A stretch of 64,000 nucleotides of DNA, from the NCBI GenBank assembly GCA_015063805.1, contig SVTK01000015.1:1-64000 (forward strand), given 5' to 3'. Shown here in pieces: positions 16,920-25,400 of this stretch. The notes below the pieces were generated by a model. That model ran no database searches. It saw only the letters and a list, made by a program, of their open reading frames with translations, and had not been told where the DNA came from. The position numbers and the translations under genes were made by a program. This DNA is from Oscillospiraceae bacterium. GTDB lineage: Bacteria; Bacillota; Clostridia; Oscillospirales; CAG-272. The number at the start of each line of letters is the position of its first letter. Positions within the stretch are counted from its first letter, which is position 1.

Positions 16920-17714
16920 TCATTGTCGTGTTTTGCCGTCCTCCAGCCACCGACGGATATCGGCGGGCTTGGGCAGACACACGCTGTCCGTTGTCCGGCG
17001 CAGGCAGGCCAGATACTCACGGTTTCCGTCGCCGCCGTCAATGGGGGAACGGATCAGGCCGTCCACCGCGAACCCGCACTCGGCGGCACAGGTCAGCACG
17101 CGAAGGATTGCCGCCATACGGTCGGCTTCACGGCGCACGATGCCGCCGTGGCCGAGCGCCTCCCGTCCCGCCTCAAACTGGGGCTTGATCAGGGAGATCA
17201 GACGGCCATCTCCGGTCAGAAGCGGTGCCAGCCCCGGCAGGATATAGGTTTGGGAGATGAAGGAAACATCCATCACCGCCAGGTCGTAGGGTGGGCACAA
17301 GGGGGCGGCGGAAAGATCCCTTGCGTTACAGTGCTCAAGGCAGAGCACCCGGGCATCGGCACGCAGAGTGGGGTGCAGCTGCCCTTCCCCCGCATCCAGG
17401 GCGGTAACGTGCACTGCGCCCTGCTGCAGCAGGCAATCGGTAAAGCCCCCAGTGGAGGCACCGATATCCAGGGCACGGAGTCCCGCAGGGGAGACTCCGA
17501 AGGCATCCAGAGCACCGGCCAGTTTCAGCCCGCCCCGGCTGACATAGGGCATGGGGTTGCGCACCTCCACTTGGTGCTCACCCTCATCCACCTGCTCTGC
17601 CGGGCGGCGGAGTTGTCTGCCGTCCAGGTAGACATTCCCCTGGGCAATGGCGGCCTGCGCCATACTGCGGGAAGCAAAATGTCCCGCGCTGACCAGGTAA
17701 AGATCGGCTCGCAT
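16920..17714 (-). CDS. tlyA: TlyA-family rRNA 2'-O-methyltransferase/haemolysin-like protein
   Basis: A 264-residue protein with an N-terminal S4 RNA-binding domain (MRADLYLVSAGHFASRSMAQ) and a Rossmann methyltransferase domain (LDIGASTGGFTDCLLQ, then MDVSFIS). The family methylates ribosomal RNA ribose positions; some members were first described as haemolysins. The ATG at 17714 overlaps the stop of the preceding gene as TAATG, so translational coupling is expected. dxs, which often precedes tlyA in clostridia, is missing here. Confidence 0.94.
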   Translation of the reverse strand: MRADLYLVSAGHFASRSMAQAAIAQGNVYLDGRQLRRPAEQVDEGEHQVEVRNPMPYVSRGGLKLAGALDAFGVSPAGLRALDIGASTGGFTDCLLQQGAVHVTALDAGEGQLHPTLRADARVLCLEHCNARDLSAAPLCPPYDLAVMDVSFISQTYILPGLAPLLTGDGRLISLIKPQFEAGREALGHGGIVRREADRMAAILRVLTCAAECGFAVDGLIRSPIDGGDGNREYLACLRRTTDSVCLPKPADIRRWLEDGKTRQ

Positions 17715-18169
17715 TACCGCACCACCCACAAAATCAGGGAAATTGCGATTCCCAGCAGAGATCCCATGGTCACCTGAAATGGGGTGTGACCCACCAGTTC
17801 CTTGAGGCCTGTATTGATTTCCTCGGGTTTGCCCGAGAAGATTTCATTCATCATTTTGTTGATCAGTTTGGCCTGCTCACCCGTTTCCCAGCGCACCCCG
17901 GATGCATCCCGCATCACGACCATGGCAACCACAAAGGAAATGGCAAGCTCGGCGGAGGCAAATCCGTACTGCAGCGCGCAGCCTGTGGCAAGGGCGCATA
18001 CGGTGGCGGAATGGGAGCTGGGCATACCACCCGACGCTACCAGCATACGCAGATCGAAGCGGTGGGTCTGAAACAGGTTGGTGAAAATCTTGAGCACCTG
18101 TGCCACGCACCAGCCCAGAACCGCACAGACCAGGGGAAAATTGGACAAAATCGCGTCAAACGTGTACAT
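17714..18169 (-). CDS. divergent PAP2-family (DUF212, YuiD-like) membrane protein
   Basis: A 151-residue integral membrane protein of the divergent PAP2/DUF212 group. It has the family stretch RFDLRMLVASGGMPSSHSA, the central MRDASGVR motif and the later ELVGHTPFQVTMGSLLG, corresponding to the three PAP2 signature regions. It may dephosphorylate lipid pyrophosphates, a plausible link with the prenyl synthase gene 26 bases upstream; activity of this group is not well established. Helices are predicted at both ends and around the middle motifs. Confidence 0.9.
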   Translation of the reverse strand: MYTFDAILSNFPLVCAVLGWCVAQVLKIFTNLFQTHRFDLRMLVASGGMPSSHSATVCALATGCALQYGFASAELAISFVVAMVVMRDASGVRWETGEQAKLINKMMNEIFSGKPEEINTGLKELVGHTPFQVTMGSLLGIAISLILWVVR

Positions 18170-18195
18170 ATTGTATTCCTTTTCTTTGCCGTTTG

Positions 18196-19086
18196 TTACG
18201 ACTGGCGTTCAAGAAGATAGTCGGCCAGGTCCAGCAGGATCTCGCTGCCGGAATAGGCAGCGATGGCAGCCTTGGCTTTTGCGGTGAGCTCGGCTGCATA
18301 AGCCTGTGCCTCAGCCACCGACATAAAGTGCATGAAGGTTGTCTTCCCCTGCTCGGCATCACTGCCGATGGGCTTGCCCAAAAGGGCTTCATTGCCGATG
18401 CAGTCCAGGATATCGTCAACAATCTGGAAGGCCAGGCCGATATTTTCGGCATAGGCAGAGGCGGCCGCGGCACGGTCGTCCTCCTCCGGTACGCCTGCGG
18501 CCAGGCATCCCAAGAGGGCTGCGGCCCGGATCAGCGCACCGGTCTTGCAGGCCTGCAGCTTCCGCAGCTGTTCCATGGTCATGGGATGTTCCTCTCCCCA
18601 CATATCTATCACCTGTCCGCCGATCATGCCGTCTGTTCCGGCCGAGCGGGCCAGCAGCTTGACCGCCGCCAAGGCGATGGCCGGGTCGACCTGTGCGTTG
18701 TTCGCCGCCGTCTCAAGGGCGCGAATGGACAGGGAGTCCCCCGCCAGCAGGGCCAGCGCCTCGCCGTACACCACATGATTGGTAGGCTTGCCACGGCGCA
18801 GGTTATCATCATCCATACAGGGAAGATCGTCATGAATCAGGGAGAAGCAATGCATCATTTCGATAGCGGCGGCAAAAGGAAGTGCGGCTTCGGCGGTTCC
18901 GCCGAACAGGCGGCAGAACTCCACCACAAGGAAGGGGCGGATTCGCTTCCCTCCCCCAAGCACGCTGTAACGCTCGGCCTCCTGGATGCGTCCGTAGTCG
19001 GGATCATTGCCCGACAACAAAGCGGCAAGATGCGTCTCAACCGCAGCAGAATTTTGGCGCAATGCCTTGATCAGTTGCTCGGTCAT
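18196..19086 (-). CDS. ispA: farnesyl/geranyl diphosphate synthase
   Basis: A 296-residue trans-prenyltransferase making C15 (possibly C10 or C20) diphosphates from IPP and DMAPP. It has the first Asp-rich motif DDLPCMDDD at 86-94, GGKRIRP near 45-51, GGQVIDM near 156-162 and the second Asp motif DDILD at 224-228. Length and order match bacterial IspA. It overlaps xseB by 4 bases (ATGA type), the standard arrangement in Firmicutes. Confidence 0.95.
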   Translation of the reverse strand: MTEQLIKALRQNSAAVETHLAALLSGNDPDYGRIQEAERYSVLGGGKRIRPFLVVEFCRLFGGTAEAALPFAAAIEMMHCFSLIHDDLPCMDDDNLRRGKPTNHVVYGEALALLAGDSLSIRALETAANNAQVDPAIALAAVKLLARSAGTDGMIGGQVIDMWGEEHPMTMEQLRKLQACKTGALIRAAALLGCLAAGVPEEDDRAAAASAYAENIGLAFQIVDDILDCIGNEALLGKPIGSDAEQGKTTFMHFMSVAEAQAYAAELTAKAKAAIAAYSGSEILLDLADYLLERQS

Positions 19087-19325
19087 GCCTTCGGACCTCC
19101 GAAATCGGTTTCGGTCATGCTGCCGTCGGGGGCGGCCTGCAGAAGCTTGATCTTCTGCTCCGCCTCATCCAGGCGGCGGTTGCAGAGCTTCACCAGAGAG
19201 ATCCCCTCCTCGAACAGGGAGAGAGAGGTATCCAGGGGCGCCTGCCCCACCTCCAGGGCGCGGACGATCTCTTCCAGACGCGCAAGGGCGGTCTCAAAGC
19301 TTTGGGTTGTCTGATTTTCGGTCAT
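19083..19325 (-). CDS. xseB: exodeoxyribonuclease VII small subunit
   Basis: An 80-residue helical subunit that combines with XseA to degrade single-stranded DNA into oligonucleotides. It shows the family pattern [17 protein letters not shown] followed by [25 protein letters not shown]. The ATG at 19325 is chosen because GGAGG lies 8 bases upstream; a further upstream ATG (19355) lies inside the end of xseA without a ribosome site. Confidence 0.95.
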   Translation of the reverse strand: MTENQTTQSFETALARLEEIVRALEVGQAPLDTSLSLFEEGISLVKLCNRRLDEAEQKIKLLQAAPDGSMTETDFGGPKA

Positions 19326-19347
19326 GGGTTTATCCTCCGAAATTGAT

Positions 19348-20595
19348 TCATTCATGGGCTCCTGTCTTGGGGAGCGGGGTCAGGGCGGTCACATTCGCCT
19401 GTGCCTCACCGTCGCTGAGGCGCAGGGTGATGGGCTGGCCGATTTCCAGCTGGTCAACCCGGCTCAAAAGCTCGCCGTTCTCGGCAAAAGCCGCCGAATA
19501 GCCACGGCCGAAGATGGCCAGGGGATTGAGGGCATCCAGCTTTACCGCCCGCTGTGCCAGGTCCGCGCGGCAAGCGTTCATCTTTACCTGCACCGCGCGA
19601 TCCAGCTTTTCGCTCAAATATACGAGATTCATGCGGCGGTCATCCAGCATGGCGGCGGGAGCCGAGAGCACCCGGGCACCGGAAAAATAGCGCACCGCCT
19701 GGCGGCGCTGTTCGATCTGCCGCCCAAGCAGCAGTTCCATTCGCCCTACAATATTGTTGATCTTACGTTTGAGCTCGGCCGTCTCGGGCACCGCCAGTTC
19801 GGCAGCAGCCGAAGGCGTAGGTGCGCGGCGGTCTGAGACAAAATCGCAAATAGTAAAATCGGTTTCATGCCCCACCGCCGAGATCACAGGCAAGTCGGAT
19901 GCCGCGATGCAGCGGGCAAGGCCCTCATCGTTGAAGGCCCACAGGTCCTCAATGGATCCGCCGCCGCGGCCGATAATGATCACATCCACGTTCCGCGCAG
20001 CGTTGAAATAATTGATTCCCGTAATCAGCTGGGGGGGGGCATCGCTGCCCTGCACCAGGGCGGGATAGAGCAGGATTTTGGCATAGGGAAAGCGGCGGCC
20101 AATGATATTGATCATATCCCGGATGGCCGCGCCGGTGGGAGAAGTGATAATCCCGATTCGCGTGGGAATTTTCGGCAGAGGTTTCTTGCGGGACTCGGCA
20201 AACAGCCCCTCGGCCTCCAGCTTCTTTTTGAGCTGTTCAAAGGCGAAGTAAAGCGAGCCAATGCCGTCGGGCTCCATGTCATCGGCGTAGAGTTGATACT
20301 GACCGTCCCGTACAAAAGCCGAGATGCGGCCATGTACCACCACCTTCATACCGTTCTCCGGTACAAAAGGCAGCTTCGAGGCCGAGGCGCGGAACATCAC
20401 CGCCTTCAGCAGACTCCCCTCATCCTTGAGGGTGAAGTAAAAATGCCCGGTTTTATAGTGATTGGTGAAGTTGGAGATTTCCCCTTTGATGTAGACACTG
20501 CGGAGGAAATCCGCCCCTTCGATGAGAGTTTTGATGCAGGTATTGAGCTGGGTTACCGTCAGCACGTTGCGGTGGTCGGTGCGCATTTCATCCAT
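19348..20595 (-). CDS. xseA: exodeoxyribonuclease VII large subunit
   Basis: A 415-residue catalytic subunit of exonuclease VII. It has an N-terminal OB-fold (~10-105, with [20 protein letters not shown]), then the catalytic domain with [31 protein letters not shown] and [16 protein letters not shown], all hallmarks of XseA, and a helical C-terminus. The ATG at 20595 has GGGGAGGTG in front and overlaps the end of the TsaD-like gene by 8 bases. Confidence 0.96.
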   Translation of the reverse strand: MDEMRTDHRNVLTVTQLNTCIKTLIEGADFLRSVYIKGEISNFTNHYKTGHFYFTLKDEGSLLKAVMFRASASKLPFVPENGMKVVVHGRISAFVRDGQYQLYADDMEPDGIGSLYFAFEQLKKKLEAEGLFAESRKKPLPKIPTRIGIITSPTGAAIRDMINIIGRRFPYAKILLYPALVQGSDAPPQLITGINYFNAARNVDVIIIGRGGGSIEDLWAFNDEGLARCIAASDLPVISAVGHETDFTICDFVSDRRAPTPSAAAELAVPETAELKRKINNIVGRMELLLGRQIEQRRQAVRYFSGARVLSAPAAMLDDRRMNLVYLSEKLDRAVQVKMNACRADLAQRAVKLDALNPLAIFGRGYSAAFAENGELLSRVDQLEIGQPITLRLSDGEAQANVTALTPLPKTGAHE

Positions 20596-21550
20596 GGGCG
20601 GACACCTCCCCATGCTCTGCCGCGCGCCAGCCTAAGAGGGCTACCCCCGCCGCATTGTCGGCGGAGAAGGCGGGCTCGGCAAAATAGGCGTTTCCCTTTG
20701 CGCCGAGACGGGATTGCAGCATCCGGTTGCTCATCACGCCGCCGCCAAAAACGATAGGAATCTCGGGGAAGCGCAGACGGAGATCGTCCCGCATGGCCTC
20801 AAGGGTACGGGCAACAAATTCCATGGTAAAAGCCGCAACAAGGGCTTTGTCCCCGGTCTTTTCAAACAGCGATGCGGCCATATTCTCTGCCCCTGACAGG
20901 TTACAGCGGCAATCCTTGACCGAGATACGTGGACGAGGGATCTGACGGGGATCGGCTTCGGCGGCAAGGGCCTCCAGGGCCGGGCCGCAAGGGAAACGAA
21001 GCCCCAGCATCACGCCAACCCGGTCGATGAGCTGTCCCGCATTGATGTCGGCAGTCTCACCCACCAGCTCCACCCCAAAGGATGTTCCCGTGGGACGGAC
21101 AAAAAGCACCTCGGTGGTGCCGCCCGACACATGAAAGGCGGCAAACTCACCGTCAAGCAGTTCCTCAGCCCCTGCCGAATAGACAGCGGCCATAATGTGC
21201 CCGTTTTGATGGGAAACGGGAATCATGGGCTTACCGTAAGCTGCGCAGAGAGCGGAAGCAACCGCCTCACCGGCCAAAAAGCAGGGCATATAGGAGCCCT
21301 CCTCATCCCGGGGCTTGGTGGAACAGGCCACCGCCGCCACTTCGGCATCTGCCAGGTATGGGGCGAGCTCAGCCATCAGCGACGGAAAATTCCGCACATG
21401 GGCAAACACCGCGTCACTTTGGCGCAGTCCCCGCTCTCCCTCCCGCACCGGAAGGGGACGCTTGAGGTTGGCAATGATCCGCCCTTCAGCGCAAATTGCC
21501 GCGGAGGTAGTATAATTGCTCGCGTCAACGCCAAGATAAAGGCGCTTCAT
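20588..21550 (-). CDS. TsaD/Kae1-like (peptidase M22 family) protein
   Basis: A 320-residue ASKHA-fold protein related to TsaD, the tRNA threonylcarbamoyladenosine transferase. The start LGVDASNYTTSAAI corresponds to GIETSCDET of true TsaD but lacks its Cys and Glu. The two metal-binding His are kept as VSHQNGHIMAA (the canonical form is HxEGH, with Glu replaced by Asn here), and the late Asp is kept in FSADNAAGVALL. It is probably a clostridial TsaD paralogue that is regularly found between nusB and xseA; a canonical tsaD is expected elsewhere. Its role is unknown. It overlaps nusB by 4 bases. Confidence 0.82.
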   Translation of the reverse strand: MKRLYLGVDASNYTTSAAICAEGRIIANLKRPLPVREGERGLRQSDAVFAHVRNFPSLMAELAPYLADAEVAAVACSTKPRDEEGSYMPCFLAGEAVASALCAAYGKPMIPVSHQNGHIMAAVYSAGAEELLDGEFAAFHVSGGTTEVLFVRPTGTSFGVELVGETADINAGQLIDRVGVMLGLRFPCGPALEALAAEADPRQIPRPRISVKDCRCNLSGAENMAASLFEKTGDKALVAAFTMEFVARTLEAMRDDLRLRFPEIPIVFGGGVMSNRMLQSRLGAKGNAYFAEPAFSADNAAGVALLGWRAAEHGEVSAHG

Positions 21551-21954
21551 TTTCTTGCCTCTTCGGACAGGGCGTGGAGAATGCCGTTGATAAAGCCGGG
21601 GGCGCGCTCGTCTTCATAGCGCTTAGCCAGCTCCACCGCCTCGTTGATCACCACATTGCGGGGGATCTCCGGCATATAGAGCAGCTCATAGGCGGCAAGA
21701 CGGAGAATATTGCGGGCAATCCGCGACATTCGCTCGGGCTTCCAGCTGCCCGAATATGCGGCGATCTTTTCGTCCAGCTCCTCACGGTGCGTGCAGACAC
21801 CGTAGTATGCTGCAGAGATGTAGGCGTCAGCTTCAACGTCAATCTCGCGGTTTTCCACCGAAACGGCAAACACTGTCTCGGCATCGGAATCCTTCTGGAA
21901 TTCACATTCATACAAAAGCGTAAAAACAATGTCCCGTGCTTCTTTTCTGGTCAT
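21547..21954 (-). CDS. nusB: transcription antitermination factor NusB
   Basis: A 135-residue all-helical RNA-binding protein which, with NusE, assembles the rRNA antitermination complex. Family landmarks are TRKEARDIVFTLLYECEFQ at the start and PRNVVINEAVELAKRYED near the end. It is the promoter-proximal gene of the minus-strand run reaching at least recN-ybaK. AGAAAAGAAG-like purines precede the ATG, so its ribosome site is weaker than those of its neighbours. Confidence 0.95.
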   Translation of the reverse strand: MTRKEARDIVFTLLYECEFQKDSDAETVFAVSVENREIDVEADAYISAAYYGVCTHREELDEKIAAYSGSWKPERMSRIARNILRLAAYELLYMPEIPRNVVINEAVELAKRYEDERAPGFINGILHALSEEARK

Positions 21955-22026
21955 GATAATCCTTTCCGCAGACCGTGCATTTTCCTGTCAGTCTGCGTTT
22001 TTTGCATAAATATCCATAATATATGT

Positions 22027-22055
22027 ATTATATCTCTTTTTGTGCGAAATGTCAA
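22027..22055 (-). promoter_or_regulatory. promoter of the nusB-xseAB-ispA-tlyA-nadK-argR-recN run
   Basis: On the minus strand TTGACA (plus 22050-22055), 17-base spacer, TATAAT (plus 22027-22032). The leader of about 65 bases contains a GCAGAC/GTCTGC inverted repeat. Confidence 0.82.
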
Positions 22056-22165
22056 GAAATATTGAAATTTTTTCGCCGTCTTTCCCCGCAGAAGCGGGCA
22101 ATTCCTTCATCGGTGCAAAAAAGGTCCGCAATCGGGAAAATCTGCAAAAAAGTTACAGAATAAAC

Positions 22166-22194
22166 TTGCTTTTTGCCTGCAAATGTGGTATGGT
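22166..22194 (+). promoter_or_regulatory. promoter of the 133-residue membrane protein gene
   Basis: TTGCTT, 17-base spacer, TATGGT, about 40 bases before the ATG at 22237. A weaker match than its neighbours. Confidence 0.5.
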
Positions 22195-22236
22195 ATATGC
22201 GGATTTCAATAAAAAATTTCACCAAAGAGGTTTGAA

Positions 22237-22638
22237 ATGAATACTCACCCTATGAAAGCACTTTTGAATGCGGCCTGCCGTATTTATGCCGTCTGCACGA
22301 TTTTGCTCTGCCTGATCATTCTCCTGTTTGCCAAGGATGAACTTGTGGTGGCCCCCCTGCCCTTTATTCTGCTCTTCCCCTTTGCCTTCTGCCTTGCCTG
22401 GGCCAACAGCATCCTGTGGGGCGAGCAATTCTCCGGGGGGATCCGTTTTCTCCTCCATTTTCTCTTGGTTACAGCCGGGGTCGTATTCTTCCTTTTGCTG
22501 CCTGCTGGCACATTTGCGTCGGGGCGGTCGGCCTTGGTTATGGTGTCCATTTATTTGCTTCTCTACGGCATCCTCATGGCGGTGATCGCTTTGGTCCGCC
22601 GGATGATTCAGCGCAGCAAAGAAGCCAAGGAAATCTGA
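22237..22638 (+). CDS. four-helix membrane protein (DUF3021-like)
   Basis: A 133-residue protein with four evenly spaced membrane helices (about 12-32, 40-60, 70-90 and 100-122) and a basic C-terminal tail RRMIQRSKEAK. The layout resembles DUF3021 proteins, which usually accompany a LytTR regulator, but no such regulator is adjacent and the family call is tentative. AGAGG precedes the ATG. The gene stands alone between divergent nusB and the GDSL hydrolase gene. Confidence 0.65.
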   Translation: MNTHPMKALLNAACRIYAVCTILLCLIILLFAKDELVVAPLPFILLFPFAFCLAWANSILWGEQFSGGIRFLLHFLLVTAGVVFFLLLPAGTFASGRSALVMVSIYLLLYGILMAVIALVRRMIQRSKEAKEI

Positions 22639-22674
22639 TCTCTGCGGAAAAGAACCAAAAAAACGCAAAAACAC

Positions 22675-22703
22675 TTGATAATTTCACCATATCGTGATAT
22701 AAT
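22675..22703 (+). promoter_or_regulatory. promoter of the GDSL hydrolase operon
   Basis: TTGATA, 17-base spacer, TATAAT (22698-22703), about 80 bases upstream of the ATG at 22782. Confidence 0.75.
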
Positions 22704-22781
22704 TAAACGATTAAACTTTTTCAATTACCCGCCTTCGCCGCCGCACCTCAGCGGAACGAAGCGGTATACGGAGGAATAGCA

Positions 22782-23789
22782 ATGAAGGAAAACGAATATT
22801 TCGACAATTCGCTTTTTATGAAGCTGGTATGTATTCTTGCGGCCATTGCTTTGGTTTGCGTGCTTGTTTTTGTTTTGGTTGGTGCCATCAGCGGCGGCAG
22901 CCAGGAAAACCCAGAGGAAACCGATCCCTATGAGGAATGGACCTTTGCCCCCGATGCCAACACCAATGAACCTGTAACCACCGAAACGCCGGTCACCACC
23001 GCCGATCCCGACACCACGACTGCTCCGGACACCACCGCTGATCCCGGCACCACCGCCGATCCCGGCACAGCCGATGCCCCCGGCACCACGACTGCCCCTG
23101 CCACCACCGCGGCCCCCTCTGCCTTGACGCCCCTCCCTGAGAGCAGCGCGATCCTGGGCGAGACCCCCGATGCTGGCCAGGCTTATCAGGACAGCATTGT
23201 ATTCCTGGGCGACTCCACCACCTACGGCATGATTCCCTATGCGGTTCTCGCGGAAGGCAAGCAGACCAAGCAGGTGTGGACCCCCTCCTCCGGCACCCTT
23301 ACCCTGGATCAGGCCGTGAAGAAAAAGATCTATTTCCCCGATACCGATGCCGAGGTCACCGCCGCTGAGGCCGCCGCGGCCAAGCAGCCCGCATTTCTGA
23401 TCATTACCTTGGGTGTCAACGGTGTTTCCTTCATGAATGAGGAGCAGTTTGTCACCGAATATGTCAAGCTGGTGCAGTCGATCCAGGCCGCAAGCCCCAA
23501 GACCCAGATCATTCTCCAGTCCATCTTCCCCGTGGCCTCCAACTATGACAAGCTTGACCGCATCAACAACGAGAAGATCACCCTTGCCAACACCTGGGTG
23601 CTCAAGGTTGCCGAGACCTGCGGTATTCCCTATCTGAACACTGCTTCGATACTTCACGATGAAAACGGCTGGCTCCATGCCTCCTTCCAGAACGGCGACG
23701 GAATGCACTTCAACGAGGTAGGCTTCCGTGCCGTGCTGAATTATATTCGCACCCACGCACACCCCACAGTAGGAGGAGATGAACATTGA
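22782..23789 (+). CDS. membrane-anchored SGNH/GDSL-family hydrolase
   Basis: A 335-residue protein with a cytosolic start, one membrane helix (~14-36), a Thr/Pro/Asp-rich linker of TTADP/TTAP repeats (~65-112) and an extracellular SGNH-hydrolase domain (~135-330). Block I is FLGDSTTYG with the nucleophile S145, block III is LGVNG, and block V is D306-G-M-H309. Such enzymes remove acyl groups from wall or capsule carbohydrate, or act as acyltransferase partners; the substrate is unknown. GGAGG precedes the ATG. It is translationally coupled to the DUF4358 lipoprotein gene, whose TTG start overlaps this stop codon. Confidence 0.88.
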   Translation: MKENEYFDNSLFMKLVCILAAIALVCVLVFVLVGAISGGSQENPEETDPYEEWTFAPDANTNEPVTTETPVTTADPDTTTAPDTTADPGTTADPGTADAPGTTTAPATTAAPSALTPLPESSAILGETPDAGQAYQDSIVFLGDSTTYGMIPYAVLAEGKQTKQVWTPSSGTLTLDQAVKKKIYFPDTDAEVTAAEAAAAKQPAFLIITLGVNGVSFMNEEQFVTEYVKLVQSIQAASPKTQIILQSIFPVASNYDKLDRINNEKITLANTWVLKVAETCGIPYLNTASILHDENGWLHASFQNGDGMHFNEVGFRAVLNYIRTHAHPTVGGDEH

Positions 23790-24271
23790 AAAAACGCTTC
23801 TCTTCCCTGCTGCTCCTCATCCTTGCCGCCGCCCTTCTGCTTTGTGCCTGTGCCGCGCCCGCACTACGGGATGATCTCACCACGGCCCAGCTGAGCGAGA
23901 CGGTGGATGCCCTGCTGGCCAATGCCAAATACCTGGACGAGGCCGACGGGGACTACCTCCGCTTCAATCTGCCCGGCACCGCCGATGCAACCAACCGCCT
24001 GGTACGCTTTTCGGTCGCCGGCCAATGCCTGGACGAATACGGCATCTTCCATGCTGCATCCCCTGAGGGGGTGGGGGCCCTGGAGAAAGCCTGCGCCGAC
24101 TATCTGCAGAAGCGCAACGACGCCTGGATGAACGAATACCTGGTGGAGGAATATCCCAAGCTGCGGGATGCCGAGGTCTTCACCATGGGCAACTATGTGT
24201 TCTACCTCATTCTCTCCGAGTCCGACAAGGATCTGGTGCTGAATGCGCTGAGTGAAACCCTCAAAAAATAA
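23786..24271 (+). CDS. DUF4358 lipoprotein
   Basis: A 161-residue secreted lipoprotein: basic start, hydrophobic helix and an LCAC lipobox with lipid-carrying Cys at 22. The mature part matches DUF4358 (a LDEYGIFHAAS segment near the middle, then an amphipathic helix and a beta strand). Function is unknown; the family is small, extracytoplasmic and frequent in gut Firmicutes. It starts with TTG, overlapping the GDSL hydrolase stop, with GGAGGAG 7 bases upstream. The two products are probably made together and act at the cell surface. Confidence 0.85.
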   Translation: MKKRFSSLLLLILAAALLLCACAAPALRDDLTTAQLSETVDALLANAKYLDEADGDYLRFNLPGTADATNRLVRFSVAGQCLDEYGIFHAASPEGVGALEKACADYLQKRNDAWMNEYLVEEYPKLRDAEVFTMGNYVFYLILSESDKDLVLNALSETLKK

Positions 24272-24280
24272 AAATACCAC

Positions 24281-24309
24281 CGCGGGGCGGGCAATGTGCC
24301 CGCCCCGCG
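24281..24309. other. very stable 13-bp hairpin without U-tract
   Basis: Arms at 24281-24293 and 24297-24309 are perfectly complementary, almost all G+C, with the three-base loop ATG. No T-run follows on the plus strand, so it is not a textbook terminator. It lies 20 bases before the FkbM methyltransferase start and may attenuate or stabilise the mRNA. Confidence 0.6.
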
Positions 24310-24329
24310 ATGTCTTAAAGGAGCTGTCT

Positions 24330-25400
24330 ATGTTTCCCACCACCGATCTGTGGCAGTATCTGCAGACCGTGCAGAAGCCCATTCTGCTCTACGGCATGGG
24401 CAACGGGGCTGACAAGGTCCACGCCGTCTGTGCAGAACGGCAGATCCCCATTGCCGACTGCTTTGCCAGCGATGAATTTGTCCGCGGCCAGCTTTTCCAC
24501 GGCCGCCGTGTCCTGCGCTACGATGAGGCGAAGGCACAGTACGGGGAGTTCATCGTACTGCTCTCCTTCGCCACCTCGCGTTCCGAGGTACTGGAGCGTA
24601 TCTTCGCCATTGCCGGGGAGCAGGAACTGTATGTCCCCGATCTGCCCGCCTGCGGCGACACGCTTTTCGATGCGGAATTTGCCGGTGCACACCGGGAGGC
24701 CCTCGCCGAAAACGCAGCCCTGTTTGCGGATGACCGCTCCCGTCAGCTGTTTTGGGATATCGTGTCCGCCAAGCTGACCGGCTCCCTCTCCCTTTTGCAG
24801 AAGACGGTGTGCGATCCCGCCGAGGTTTGGGCAAACATCCTCCACCCCGCCGACTATCGGTGCACCGCCGATCTTGGGGCATATACCGGCGACACCCTCA
24901 GAGAACTGCTGACCTATGCCCCTAACCTGTGCGAGGCCTGGGCCATGGAGCCGGACCGCCGCAGCTTTGCCAAGCTCTGCGCCTGGGGAGAAAATGAACC
25001 CCGCCTGCACCTGCACGCCCATCAGCTGGGCGCCTGGCACAAGCGGGATACGCTGTTTTTCACGGATGCGGGGGGACGGGGCTCGACCCTGACCGCAGCC
25101 GGCCGCAAGCAGGTCGAGGTGGAAGCCCTGGACGCCCTGGTGGGAGATGCTCACATCGACTACATCAAATTCGATGTAGAGGGGGCGGAGCACGAGGCAC
25201 TGCGGGGAGCGGAGAAAACCATCCGCCGCTGCCGACCTGAGCTGCTGATCTCCCTCTACCACCGTGGGGAGGATCTCGTCCGCCTGCCGCCGCTGGTGGC
25301 CGGGCTTTGCCCGGGATACCGCTTCTATCTGCGGAGAATGGCGGGGGTTCCCGCCTGGGATATCAACCTTTACGCGGTTCCCGAGGAATCGGAGGGCTGA
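24330..25400 (+). CDS. FkbM-family SAM-dependent methyltransferase
   Basis: A 356-residue protein. The C-terminal ~200 residues form the methyltransferase: LGAYTGDTLRELL (SAM site), AMEPDRRSFAKL, and the FkbM signature IDYIKFDVEGAEHEALRG. The N-terminal ~130 residues resemble a nucleotide-sugar or epimerase-like Rossmann segment (PILLYGMGNGADKVHAVC...), a layout seen in glycan-modifying FkbM proteins. It probably O-methylates a sugar. ATG 24330 has AAAGGAG at 6 bases; a longer frame from 24252 would overlap the lipoprotein gene and the hairpin. Its end overlaps the convergent (p)ppGpp synthetase gene by 31 bases. Confidence 0.85.
   Translation: MFPTTDLWQYLQTVQKPILLYGMGNGADKVHAVCAERQIPIADCFASDEFVRGQLFHGRRVLRYDEAKAQYGEFIVLLSFATSRSEVLERIFAIAGEQELYVPDLPACGDTLFDAEFAGAHREALAENAALFADDRSRQLFWDIVSAKLTGSLSLLQKTVCDPAEVWANILHPADYRCTADLGAYTGDTLRELLTYAPNLCEAWAMEPDRRSFAKLCAWGENEPRLHLHAHQLGAWHKRDTLFFTDAGGRGSTLTAAGRKQVEVEALDALVGDAHIDYIKFDVEGAEHEALRGAEKTIRRCRPELLISLYHRGEDLVRLPPLVAGLCPGYRFYLRRMAGVPAWDINLYAVPEESEG

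Noticed and set aside
16018..16980. N-terminal extension of NAD kinase to 320 residues
   Set aside because: The extra residues come from the end of tlyA; the ribosome site and homologue starts place the start at about 16902.
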